The position numbers were made by a program, and so were the translations under genes. A model generated the notes under the pieces. The model had not been told where the DNA came from and searched no databases. It saw only the letters and a program-made list of their open reading frames with translations. From Herbiconiux solani NBRC 106740 (GTDB lineage Bacteria > Actinomycetota > Actinomycetes > Actinomycetales > Microbacteriaceae), in assembly GCF_001571005.1 (NCBI RefSeq), contig NZ_BCST01000004.1, forward strand, positions 1 to 64,000: a DNA stretch of 64,000 nucleotides, in the 5' to 3' direction. How positions within the stretch are numbered: position 1 is the first letter of the stretch; the number at the start of each line of letters is the position of its first letter. This document shows positions 22,305-30,195 of this stretch, one piece after another.

Positions 22305-23734
22305 CGGTCGGCTCCTGAGTAGGCGGTGTCGCGCGCGAGGAGGTCGTCCTCGGTCTCGCGCCGGATCAGCACGGTCGCCTCGCCGTCGGCGACGGCGACC
22401 ACGGCCGGGCGGCCAAGGTAGTTGTAGTTGCTCGACAGCGACCAGCAATAGGCGCCGGTCGCGGGCACCGCGACCAGGTCGCCCGGGCGCACGTCGCCCG
22501 GCAGGTAGTCGGCGTAGACCACGATGTCGCCGCTCTCGCAGTGCTTGCCGGCCACCCGCACGAGGGCGGGATCGGCGTCCGAGCGGCGTCCGGCTAGGCG
22601 TACGGAGTAGTCGGCGCCGTAGAGCGCGGGGCGGGCGTTGTCGCTCATCCCGCCGTCGATGCTGACGTAGCGGCGCACGAAGTCGACCGAGCCGGGCTCG
22701 GTTCCGTCGGCACCACCCGGAACGCCGACCAGCACGTCCTTCACGGTCCCGACCTCGTAGAGCGTGGCCCCGGCGGTGCCGATCACGGCGCGGCCGGGCT
22801 CGAAGGCGAGGGCCGGCACCGGGATCCCGAGCCGCTCGCACTCGCGGGTGACGGAGGCGACGATCGCGCCGGCCAGCTCGGCGACCGGGGTCGGGTCGTC
22901 GGCGCCCGTGTAGGCGATCCCGAAGCCGCCGCCGAGGTTGAGCGCGGGCACCTCGCCGCCCGCGAGCAGCTCCGCGTGAACTTCGAGCAGGCGCGCGGCC
23001 GACTCGGCGAAGCCGTCCGAACCGAAGATCTGCGAGCCGATGTGGCAGTGCAGGCCGAGGAAGCGGAGACTGTCGTGCGAACGGATGGTGGAGGCGTACT
23101 CGACCGCCTGGTCGAGCCGGACGCCGAACTTCTGGTCCTCGTGCGCGGTGGCGAGGAAGTCGTGGGTGTGCGCGTGCACGCCGCTGTTCACGCGCAGCCG
23201 CACGGTCTGCACCCGGCCGTGCCGGGCGGCCGCCTCGGCGACCCGCTCGATCTCGATCGCGCTGTCGATCACGATCACGCCGACGCCCACGGCGACCGCC
23301 CGGTCGATCTCGGCGAGGGACTTGTTGTTGCCGTGCAGCCCCAGTCGCGCGGGGTCGACCCCGGCGGCCAGCGCGACCGCGAGCTCACCACCGCTGCAGA
23401 CGTCGATCGAGAGCCCCTCCTCGGTCATCCACCGTGCGACTGAGATGCTGAGGAAGGCCTTGGCGGCGTAGTAGACGGTCGCCGTCGTGCCGGCCCTCTC
23501 GGCCTCGCCGACGAAGGCGTCACGGATCTCGCGGGCGCGCGACCGAGCATCCGCTTCGTCGATCACGTAGAGCGGGGTGCCGAAACGCTCGGCGAGGGTC
23601 GTGGCGGGCACTCCCCCGATCACCAGGCCGCCGTCGCCGTCGCGGACGGCGGTGCGCGACCAGACCGGGGCGACCAGCTCGTTGGCGTCGTCCGGATGCC
23701 GGAGCCAGGAGGGCGCGAGGGGGCTTGCGGTCAT
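22301..23734 (-). CDS. lysA: Diaminopimelate decarboxylase
   Basis: 477 residues. Fold III PLP enzyme catalysing the last step of lysine synthesis. The PLP lysine is Lys92 in VYYAAKAFLS, HCHIGSQI is present and the C-terminal active-site signature is GKHCESGD. The ATG at 23734 is chosen because AAGGGA lies 8-9 nt upstream; a start at 23752 is possible. A 141-bp spacer separates it from the DUF2993 gene; no riboswitch is evident in it. Confidence 0.96.
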   Translation of the reverse strand: MTASPLAPSWLRHPDDANELVAPVWSRTAVRDGDGGLVIGGVPATTLAERFGTPLYVIDEADARSRAREIRDAFVGEAERAGTTATVYYAAKAFLSISVARWMTEEGLSIDVCSGGELAVALAAGVDPARLGLHGNNKSLAEIDRAVAVGVGVIVIDSAIEIERVAEAAARHGRVQTVRLRVNSGVHAHTHDFLATAHEDQKFGVRLDQAVEYASTIRSHDSLRFLGLHCHIGSQIFGSDGFAESAARLLEVHAELLAGGEVPALNLGGGFGIAYTGADDPTPVAELAGAIVASVTRECERLGIPVPALAFEPGRAVIGTAGATLYEVGTVKDVLVGVPGGADGTEPGSVDFVRRYVSIDGGMSDNARPALYGADYSVRLAGRRSDADPALVRVAGKHCESGDIVVYADYLPGDVRPGDLVAVPATGAYCWSLSSNYNYLGRPAVVAVADGEATVLIRRETEDDLLARDTAYSGADR

Positions 23735-23875
23735 GAACGGATCCCTTTGCATGTCGTCGAGCCCCGCGTGGCGCGCGGGGGCGGGGCGCGTGCCGGTCGG
23801 CACAAGGGGCGAGCGGACCTGGCTTGGTCCCTGAAGCCGGTTCCGGGGCGTGAACACCCGGATGCTGCCTCGATC

Positions 23876-24610
23876 TTAGCCGCAGGTGCCGAAGGTGCGC
23901 AGACTGTCCTCGCTCAGCACGAAGTCCGAGGCGGTGAGCGTCGCGGTCGCTTCGTCCGGATGCACGACGAGCGACTCGATCTGTGCGCCCTGCGGCAGGT
24001 ACTCGGCGACGCACACGGTCACCGGATCCTTTACGAGGCCCGAGAGCGCTCCGCCCAGGTCGAGGGCGTTCGAGCCCTGCGTAAGCGCGGCATCCGTCGG
24101 CTGGATGACGACGTCGGTGCCCGACGCCGAGACGTCGCCGGTGGCGGTGTAGCCGAGCGTGAGGCCGAGGATCGACAGCGTGCCCTGGTAGGAGACGTCG
24201 CCCTCCCCGAGCGTCAGGGTCGCGTCGCCCGGAAGGGTGATAACGCTGTCGACGGCCTGCTGGTCGAGGGTCACGGCGGCACGGATGTCGCCCACCGGCT
24301 TCGCGAGATCGGTCGGCACGCCCTCGGCCACGACGTGCGCCGAGAGCGGGATGCCGTCGACGGTGAGCGCGGGCGCATCCAGCGTGACCTGGTCGAAGCT
24401 GCCGGAGACCAGCTGGGACAGCATCGAGAAACCGCCGATCGAGACGTCGACGTCGCCCTGCACGTTCTCGGGGAGCTGCTTCTCGATCTCGTCGGCCGCC
24501 CGGCCCTGCGCGTAGGCACGCACGGCCACGTCGGCCACGACCACGAGCACGCCGAGCACGACGACGATGCCGATCAGCCACCAGAGCCAGCGCAGCCGAC
24601 GCACGGTCAC
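23876..24610 (-). CDS. DUF2993 (LmeA-like) lipid-associated membrane-anchored protein
   Basis: 244 residues. A basic N-terminus and one membrane anchor (about 8-28, LWWLIGIVVVLGVLVVVADV) precede an extracytoplasmic beta-rich domain. LPENVQGDVDVSIGGFSMLSQL and repeated short beta segments match DUF2993. Members such as mycobacterial LmeA affect lipomannan elongation, but a function here cannot be inferred. The GTG start overlaps the argS stop (GTGA), so it is coupled to argS. Confidence 0.82.
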   Translation of the reverse strand: MTVRRLRWLWWLIGIVVVLGVLVVVADVAVRAYAQGRAADEIEKQLPENVQGDVDVSIGGFSMLSQLVSGSFDQVTLDAPALTVDGIPLSAHVVAEGVPTDLAKPVGDIRAAVTLDQQAVDSVITLPGDATLTLGEGDVSYQGTLSILGLTLGYTATGDVSASGTDVVIQPTDAALTQGSNALDLGGALSGLVKDPVTVCVAEYLPQGAQIESLVVHPDEATATLTASDFVLSEDSLRTFGTCG

Positions 24611-26265
24611 ATCCGCTCGGGCGCGTCGACGCCGATCAGGGCGAGGCCGTTGCGGATGACCTGGCTCGTGGCGTCGTTCAGCCACAGCCGGGTGCCGTGG
24701 ATCGGCGCGATCTGCTCGTCGCCGAACGGCAGCACGCGGGTCGCGTCGTACCAGCGGTGGTAGTAGCCGGCGAGCTCTTCGAGGTACCGCGCGATGCGGT
24801 GCGGCTCGCGGAGCTCGGCCGCGTGCGCGACGATGCGCGGGAACTCCTGGAGAGCTCCGAGCAGCGCGGTCTCCGTCGGGTGCACGAGCAGCGACGGGTC
24901 GAAGTCGTTTCGGGTGACCCCGGCGTCGGCCGCGTTGCGGGCCACCGAGCGGGTGCGGGCGTGCGCGTACTGCACGTAGAAGACGGGGTTGTCGTTGGTG
25001 CGCGAGCGCAGCTTCTCGCCGTCGAGCGCGAGCGGGGAGTCGGCCGGGTAGCGCGCGAGCCAGTAGCGCAACGCGTCGGCGCCGAGCCAGGCGAGCAGGT
25101 CGTCGAGCTCGATGATGTTGCCGGCGCGCTTGGACAGCTTCGCGCCGTTGAGGTTCACCAGCTGCCCGATCAGCACCGAGAGCCCCACGTCCGGGTCGTC
25201 GCCGGCCGCGGCCGCGAGGGCCTTGAGCCGGCCGACGTAGCCGTGGTGGTCGGCGCCGAGGAGGTAGATCTTCTCCGGGAAGCCGCGGTCCTTCTTGCTG
25301 AGGTAGTAGGCCGCGTCGGCGGCGAAGTAGGTGACGACGCCGTTGCCGCGGGTGAGCACGCGGTCCTTATCGTCGCCGAAGTCGGTGGTGCGCACCCAGA
25401 CCGCGTCGTCGGCCTCGTAGACGTGGCCCTGCGCGCGCAACCGGGTCTCGGCGTCGTCGATCGCGGTGCGGCCGGTCTCCGGATCCGGCGCGTGCAGGGT
25501 GCGCTCGGAGAAGAACACGTCGAAGTGCACCCGGAAGCTCTCGAGCGAGGCCTTGATCTCGGCCAGCTGCAGCTCATAGGCGACGTCGCGGGCTACCGCC
25601 ATGGCCTCGTCGTCCGGCATCTCGAGCAGCCCAGGCACGGCGGCGACGACGCGCGTCGCGAGCTCGCCGATGTACTCCCCGGGGTAGCCGCCCTCGGGTC
25701 GCGGCTCGCCCTTGGCCGCGGCGAGCACCGAGCGGCCGAAGGTGTCCATCTGGCTTCCGGCGTCGTTGATGTAGTACTCGGTCGTGACCTCGGCGCCGGA
25801 TGCTTTGAGCACCCGCGCGATCGAGTCGCCGAGCGCCGCCCAGCGGGTGTGGCCGATGTGCAGCGGGCCGGTCGGGTTCGCCGAGACGAACTCCATGTTG
25901 ATCGTGTGCCCGGCCAGCACCTCGTTGTGGCCGTAGGCGTCGCCGGCCTCGACGATCGTGCGCGCGATCTCGCCGGCTGCCGCCGCGTCGAGCGTGATGT
26001 TGATGAAGCCGGGGCCGGCCACCTCCACCGCGGCGACGCCGTCGATGGCCTCGATCCCGGGGGCGAGCTCGAGCGCGAACTCGCGCGGGTTGGTGCCGAG
26101 CCGCTTGGCCAGCTTCATCGCGATGTTCGAGGCCCAGTCGCCGTGGTCGCGGTTGCGCGGGCGCTCCAGCACGACGTCGGCCGGGGTGATCGTGACGTCG
26201 TCGCGCGAGGCGAGCCGGCCCTCGACGATGGCGAACAGGGCGGCGGAGAGCGCTTCAGGAGTCAC
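24607..26265 (-). CDS. argS: Arginyl-tRNA synthetase
   Basis: 552 residues, class I synthetase. The HIGH motif is at 136-139 (GPLHIGHTRW), the KMSKS-like loop reads KLSKRAGNI, and the N-terminal Add-1 domain and C-terminal anticodon-binding domain (ending RNGLALIGVDAPERM) are present. It charges tRNA-Arg. Start is GTG with a TAGGAT hexamer 8 nt upstream and a weak AGGA, so either leaderless or leadered initiation is possible. It heads the argS-DUF2993-lysA-hom-thrC-thrB run. Confidence 0.97.
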   Translation of the reverse strand: MTPEALSAALFAIVEGRLASRDDVTITPADVVLERPRNRDHGDWASNIAMKLAKRLGTNPREFALELAPGIEAIDGVAAVEVAGPGFINITLDAAAAGEIARTIVEAGDAYGHNEVLAGHTINMEFVSANPTGPLHIGHTRWAALGDSIARVLKASGAEVTTEYYINDAGSQMDTFGRSVLAAAKGEPRPEGGYPGEYIGELATRVVAAVPGLLEMPDDEAMAVARDVAYELQLAEIKASLESFRVHFDVFFSERTLHAPDPETGRTAIDDAETRLRAQGHVYEADDAVWVRTTDFGDDKDRVLTRGNGVVTYFAADAAYYLSKKDRGFPEKIYLLGADHHGYVGRLKALAAAAGDDPDVGLSVLIGQLVNLNGAKLSKRAGNIIELDDLLAWLGADALRYWLARYPADSPLALDGEKLRSRTNDNPVFYVQYAHARTRSVARNAADAGVTRNDFDPSLLVHPTETALLGALQEFPRIVAHAAELREPHRIARYLEELAGYYHRWYDATRVLPFGDEQIAPIHGTRLWLNDATSQVIRNGLALIGVDAPERM

Positions 26266-26283
26266 GGCAGACGATCCTACCGG

Positions 26284-27078
26284 CTAGCGGAGCTGGACGA
26301 GCCGGCTCAGGTCGTCGTCCGGGAGCCGGTCGGCGACCGCCGTGACCTCGAGCCGGGTGAGCACGAGGTTGCCGCCGTGATTGGTGAGGAACGCGGTGTC
26401 GGCCGCATCCCGGCCCGTCGCTATGCGCAGGAGCGAGGACCGCGGCGCGAGGGTCGTCGCGTCGACCACGTACCAGGCGCCCTCGACGTAGGCCTCGGCG
26501 ACCGCGTGGAAGTCCATCGGCGAGAGCCCGGGGGCGTAGACCGAGACCAGCCGGGCCGGGACGTCGAGCGCCCGGAGCAGCGCGATCACGAGGTGCGCGT
26601 AGTCGCGGCAGACGCCCTGGCGGAGGAGCAGTGTCTGCACCGCGCCGTCCGTGGGGGCGCTCGACCCGGGCACGTAGCTGAGCTCCGAGCCCACCCAGGA
26701 GCTCACCGACTCGAGCAGCTGCTTGCCGGAGAGACCGCGGAACTCGCCCACGGCGGTCGGGAACAGGGTGTCCGACTCGCAGTACCGGCTCGGCCGGAGG
26801 TAGCGGATCAGGTCGATGTCCTCGACCGGAGCGAGCGCCGCACGACCGTCGACCACGGCCTCGTAGCGGGCGGTGAACTCCCCCGCCGGCACCTCGAAGC
26901 GGTGCAGGCGGGTGCCGTGCGCATCCGTCACCTCGACGGGCACGATCGGCTCGCCGTCGATGCGGTAGTCGATCACCTCGTGGGCGAACTCGGCCCCCGG
27001 GGCGGCGGCGATGGAGAAGATCACGGTCGTGGCCTGGTCGACCCGGGCGTCGAGGGCGGCGGAGACGGAGCGCTGCAT
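26284..27078 (-). CDS. Transglutaminase-like family protein
   Basis: 264 residues. An N-terminal beta domain (about 1-115, with LHRFEVPAGEFTARYEAVVDG) is followed by a transglutaminase-like core: RQGVCRDYAHLVIALLRAL gives the catalytic Cys, DFHAVAEAYVEGAWYVVDAT gives His and Asp. The cysteine triad is intact, so it may act as a protease or amidase, but its substrate is unknown. ATG has GGAG close upstream. It precedes argS on the same strand with an 18-bp spacer. Confidence 0.85.
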   Translation of the reverse strand: MQRSVSAALDARVDQATTVIFSIAAAPGAEFAHEVIDYRIDGEPIVPVEVTDAHGTRLHRFEVPAGEFTARYEAVVDGRAALAPVEDIDLIRYLRPSRYCESDTLFPTAVGEFRGLSGKQLLESVSSWVGSELSYVPGSSAPTDGAVQTLLLRQGVCRDYAHLVIALLRALDVPARLVSVYAPGLSPMDFHAVAEAYVEGAWYVVDATTLAPRSSLLRIATGRDAADTAFLTNHGGNLVLTRLEVTAVADRLPDDDLSRLVQLR

Positions 27079-27142
27079 GACTCCGATCCTGTCATGGCAC
27101 GAAGCACGCCGTGCATCCTGCTAACCTTGACGAGCACCCCGG

Positions 27143-27215
27143 GCCCCCATAGCTCAGGGGATAGAGCGTCTGCCTCCGGAGCAGAAGGCCGTAGGTTCAA
27201 ATCCTACTGGGGGCA
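27143..27215 (+). tRNA. tRNA-Arg (anticodon CCG)
   Basis: 73 nt, full cloverleaf. The acceptor stem GCCCCCA pairs with TGGGGGC and the discriminator is A. The anticodon loop CTCCGGA gives anticodon CCG, decoding CGG. The T loop is GGTTCAAATCC. CCA is not encoded. A TAACCT sequence 15 nt upstream (27122-27127) may be part of its promoter. CGG is a used Arg codon in this GC-rich genome. Confidence 0.97.
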
Positions 27216-27384
27216 CATTCTTATTCGGCTCGCGCCGCCGCTCCTGCGGCGCGAGATCGTCGTTCCGTCTCTGTGTGCGGAACGTGTTGTCACGCAATCC
27301 TCATTTCAGCGCGTCGTGGGCTCTAGGATGTGGAGCCACACGGGCTACCCACCCGTGAATCCGTTCGATGATGAAGGATCCGAG

Positions 27385-27594
27385 ATGAGCGCTGTCGAGA
27401 CCTACCGCAGCAACAACATGTGGCACAACCGGATGGACGACGAGGAGTCCGATCTCTCCTCGCACGTCATCCGCAGCCAGGCGATCGCCGAAGGGCGCAC
27501 CTGGGCCCGCTCCCGGAAGGCCGACCACGTCGTCCGGCGCGCGGACGGCTCGATCGAGTCGGTCACGCCCTTCGAGGAGCGCACGCCCGCCTGA
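27385..27594 (+). CDS. Small DUF2188-like protein
   Basis: 69 residues, beginning MSAVETYRSNNMWHNRMDDE. The C-terminal half (SQAIAEGRTWARSRKADHVV then RRADGSI) resembles the DUF2188 pattern, in which an alanine-rich helix is followed by a beta hairpin with R-x-DG. GAAGGATCCGAG gives a good Shine-Dalgarno 8-12 nt before the ATG. Codon use and GC are like the neighbours. No function is known; it stands alone between tRNA-Arg and the NlpC gene. Confidence 0.75.
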   Translation: MSAVETYRSNNMWHNRMDDEESDLSSHVIRSQAIAEGRTWARSRKADHVVRRADGSIESVTPFEERTPA

Positions 27595-27642
27595 GCGGTG
27601 CGCGCCCGGACCGACGGGCTGACGAGCCCTCGGACTCGTCGG

Positions 27643-28968
27643 TCAGACGATCCGCACGAAGTAGTAGCTGCCCCAGAGCCCGCGGGCGTGGGTGACGTAG
27701 CGGCCCCAGTCCGGCGAGTGGATGACGCCGCCGTGGCCGTCGTAGATGCCGATGTGCTCGCCCGGCCAGACCACCAGGTCGCCGGCCTGCGGCGACGAGA
27801 CCCGCACGCCCATGGCGGACTGCCGGGAGACCAGTCGGGGCAGTGAGATGCCGAAGTGGCCGTAGACCCACTGGGTCAGCCCGTCGCAGCCGAAGCTGTC
27901 GTCGGGATTCGCTCCCCAGCCGTAGGGGACGACCCCGACGTACTGCTCGGCGTAGGCCACGACGTCGTCGCCGTTGAAGCTCTGCGGGGGTGCCGAGGGT
28001 GCGGACGAGCCGCCGCCCGAGGACCCGCCGGACGAAGAGCCGCCCGAGGAGGATCCGCCCGACGACGACCCGCCGCCGGAGCCGCTGCTCGGTGCGGAGG
28101 GCTGCGCGGCCGGCTGTGCAGCCGCGGCCTCGGCCTCGGCTGCGGCGCGGGCGGCGTTGGCCGCATCCTGGGCCGCCTGCTGCTCGGCGAGCTGACGCTG
28201 CTTCTCGGCCTCGACCCCGGCCTGGTACTGCTGCTCGGTCGTGATCGACGCGTCCTGCAGGGCGGCGAGCTGCACGGTGAGCTCGGCCTGGTGCTGCTCC
28301 TGCTCGAGCAAGGCGCCCTGCACGGAGCGCTGGGCCTCGACCGCCGACTGCAGGCTGGCGTCGGCCTGCGCGGCCAGGGCCTCGAGGCCCGACTTGGCCA
28401 CTGCCGCCTGCTCGCTGAGCGAGGAGGCGGTGTTGGCGTCCTGCGCCGCCTTCTCGAAGACGCCCTTGCTCGTCTGGGAGAGCTTGGACATCGTGCCGAG
28501 CTGGTAGAGCAGGTCGTCGCTGGCGTCGCCGGAGACCATCAGTTGAGAGGTGAGGTCGTTGCCGGCGCTCCGGGCGAACTGGGCGCCGAGGGCGGCGGCG
28601 CGCTTGTTCGACTCCTCCGAGGCGGTCTGGGCGGCGGCCGCGGCGTCGGCGAGCTGCTGCGCCTTGCGGGTGCCGTCGCTCAACGCGTTCTGTGCGGTCT
28701 GGTCGGCCGCCCAGGCCTGGTCGGCGGCGGCCTGGGCCGCATCCACCTCGCTCTGCAGGCCCGAGATCAGGTTCTGGATGTCGCTGACCTTCGCCGCGGT
28801 CGACGCGGTGTTGGCCTTCGCGGCGACGACGTCGTTCCAGGACGGGTAGTCGGTGGCCGCGGCGGGCGAGACGACGAGGAGCGTGGTCGCGAGCGCGACG
28901 ACACTCGTCACGGCGACGAAGCCGGCAGCCCGAGGGCCGCGGCGAGTGGATGGTGCGGTGACCCGCAT
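27643..28968 (-). CDS. Secreted NlpC/P60 peptidoglycan hydrolase (RipA-like)
   Basis: 441 residues. A signal peptide (about 1-39, ending SPAAATDYP) precedes an Ala/Gln-rich coiled coil (about 45-280), a Gly/Ser linker (about 290-325) and an NlpC/P60 domain. The catalytic Cys361 (SFGCDGL), His405 (GEHIGIY) and probable third residue His417 (GVIHSPD) are present; the usual DCSGL signature reads GCDGL. This layout fits D,L-endopeptidases that cut stem peptides during cell separation, the coiled coil acting as a gate. It is exported and monocistronic. Confidence 0.92.
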   Translation of the reverse strand: MRVTAPSTRRGPRAAGFVAVTSVVALATTLLVVSPAAATDYPSWNDVVAAKANTASTAAKVSDIQNLISGLQSEVDAAQAAADQAWAADQTAQNALSDGTRKAQQLADAAAAAQTASEESNKRAAALGAQFARSAGNDLTSQLMVSGDASDDLLYQLGTMSKLSQTSKGVFEKAAQDANTASSLSEQAAVAKSGLEALAAQADASLQSAVEAQRSVQGALLEQEQHQAELTVQLAALQDASITTEQQYQAGVEAEKQRQLAEQQAAQDAANAARAAAEAEAAAAQPAAQPSAPSSGSGGGSSSGGSSSGGSSSGGSSGGGSSAPSAPPQSFNGDDVVAYAEQYVGVVPYGWGANPDDSFGCDGLTQWVYGHFGISLPRLVSRQSAMGVRVSSPQAGDLVVWPGEHIGIYDGHGGVIHSPDWGRYVTHARGLWGSYYFVRIV

Positions 28969-29010
28969 GACTCCCCCGAACGTTTCGATGTGCGTTCCTG
29001 GACCACTCCA

Positions 29011-29024
29011 GTCACACGCGTAAC
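29011..29024 (-). promoter_or_regulatory. GTTAC/GTGAC repeat upstream of the NlpC gene
   Basis: On the minus strand GTTAC-gcgt-GTGAC lies about 45 bp before the start codon. MtrA, which controls wall hydrolases in actinobacteria, binds spaced GTnAC half sites, but the 9-bp period here is shorter than the usual 10-11. Treat as a weak candidate operator. Confidence 0.3.
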
Positions 29025-29170
29025 AGCAACAACATCGATCACATTAGCAACACGCCGAGCGAACGGACAGCCCGGAGCCGGATCACGGGGTTATAGTCCG
29101 CGCCGGCGGAGCGGCGCGCAGGGTGGATCGGCCGCGGATCGGAGGCAATCAGGCGGGGCTGATCAGCTGC

Positions 29171-29255
29171 TGTCGCGGGTCGGGTGGCGTCGCGGGCGGG
29201 GAGGTGTCGCGGGTCGGGCGGTGTCGCGGGTGGGGTGGTGTCGCGACTCGGTTCA
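29171..29255. repeat. 17-bp tandem repeat, five copies
   Basis: Units start at 29171, 29188, 29205, 29222 and 29239, all exactly 17 bp apart, consensus TGTCGCGGGTCGGGTGG. The fifth is diverged and covers the stop codon of the amidotransferase gene. Together with the NlpC upstream region it makes up the 284-bp spacer between the two genes. Confidence 0.9.
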
Positions 29256-29999
29256 GGCGGCGGTGGCGAACGCGGCACCGCGGCGGGCCGAACCCGCCAC
29301 CGAGGCGAGCAGCGCCGCGAATTGGCCGATCGGCGCTCCCGGATCCTCGGGATGCCACTGCACGCCGAGCACGGGGGCCGACTCGTGCTCGATCGCCTCG
29401 ACGAGCCCGTCGGGAGCCACCGCGACGACCCGGAGCCCGGTGCCCAGGGTCGCGACCGCCTGGTGGTGGGCGCTCCGCGTCTCGGCAGTGGAGCCGAGGG
29501 CCGTCAGAAAGCGGCTGCTCCCGTCCACCGTCACGGCGTGGTCGGCCATCACGCGCTCGACCGCGACACGCTCGTTGCGGTGCCCCGAGCCCTCGCCGAG
29601 ATCCTGCACGAGGTCGCCGCCGAGCGCGACATTGATGATCTGGTGGCCGCGGCAGACGCCGAGCAACGGCGTTCCGGCGCGGATCGCCCGATCGGCGACG
29701 GCCAGCTGCGCCTCGTCGGCGCGCTCCCGGTGGGCGCCCTCGGCGCGATAGCCGCGGTCGGCTCCGTAGAACTCGGGCGCGATGTCCTCGCCACCGAGGA
29801 TGACGAGCGCATCCGCCGGCTGCGTCAGCGCCAGCGTGCTCGCGGCGCCCTCGTCGGCCGCGATCACGTCGACGTCCCAGCCCGCGGCGCTCGCCGAGCG
29901 CACCGCGCGCTCGACCAGCAGGCCGGAGTACGCGTGGTAGTCCGGCGCGAGCGGGCGCGACCGGGTCACGATCACGATGCCGAGGCGGGAGGAGGTCAC
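29253..29999 (-). CDS. Gamma-glutamyl-gamma-aminobutyrate hydrolase-like (class I glutamine amidotransferase)
   Basis: 248 residues. Peptidase C26/PuuD-like: the nucleophile region LLGVCRGHQIINVALGG, and the His and Glu partners in VLGVQWHPED. An earlier block, LVILGGEDIAPEFYG, is the family substrate region. It would hydrolyse gamma-glutamyl amides such as gamma-glutamyl-GABA in putrescine breakdown, but no other puu genes are nearby. GTG at 29999 is chosen as AGGA lies 8 nt upstream; ATG at 30008 has no ribosome site. It is divergent from the TPM gene. Confidence 0.85.
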   Translation of the reverse strand: MTSSRLGIVIVTRSRPLAPDYHAYSGLLVERAVRSASAAGWDVDVIAADEGAASTLALTQPADALVILGGEDIAPEFYGADRGYRAEGAHRERADEAQLAVADRAIRAGTPLLGVCRGHQIINVALGGDLVQDLGEGSGHRNERVAVERVMADHAVTVDGSSRFLTALGSTAETRSAHHQAVATLGTGLRVVAVAPDGLVEAIEHESAPVLGVQWHPEDPGAPIGQFAALLASVAGSARRGAAFATAA

Positions 30000-30181
30000 G
30001 GGAACCATCCTGTCGAGAGCGCGAGAGGCGCGCATCCGGAGCGGTAACGAAGTGAAACATGACGAGCGAATGAGGCGCGGATGCGGCACGGATGCGGGTG
30101 GCTCGCATCCCGCGACCGGGATTCTCCCGGGAATGGCTCGGCGCGCATCCGGAATCCATGGCGGGCCGGAGGGCCTGCTCA

Positions 30182-30187
30182 TAGACT
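30182..30187 (+). promoter_or_regulatory. -10 element of the TPM-domain gene (leaderless type)
   Basis: TAGACT lies 8 nt before the ATG at 30196 with no Shine-Dalgarno sequence in between. Confidence 0.45.
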
Positions 30188-30195
30188 CGGCAGCG

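Noticed and set aside
23735-23875. Lysine riboswitch in the lysA leader
   Set aside because: Only 141 bp with no multi-helix junction consensus; such riboswitches are uncommon in this group.
24697-27594. A 965-codon plus-strand frame running into the 69-residue protein
   Set aside because: Most of it is antisense to argS and the transglutaminase gene and it crosses the tRNA. Only the last 69 codons, with their own ribosome site, are real.
27143-27594. Integrated element at tRNA-Arg
   Set aside because: No integrase, no duplicated tRNA 3' end and no shift in base use downstream.
28969-29170. c-di-AMP (ydaO-type) riboswitch upstream of the NlpC gene
   Set aside because: This riboswitch class does precede wall hydrolases in actinobacteria, but the region lacks the conserved paired cores and is too short for its double pseudoknot.
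29171-29255. CRISPR array
   Set aside because: The units are contiguous 17-bp copies with no spacers and no cas genes are nearby.
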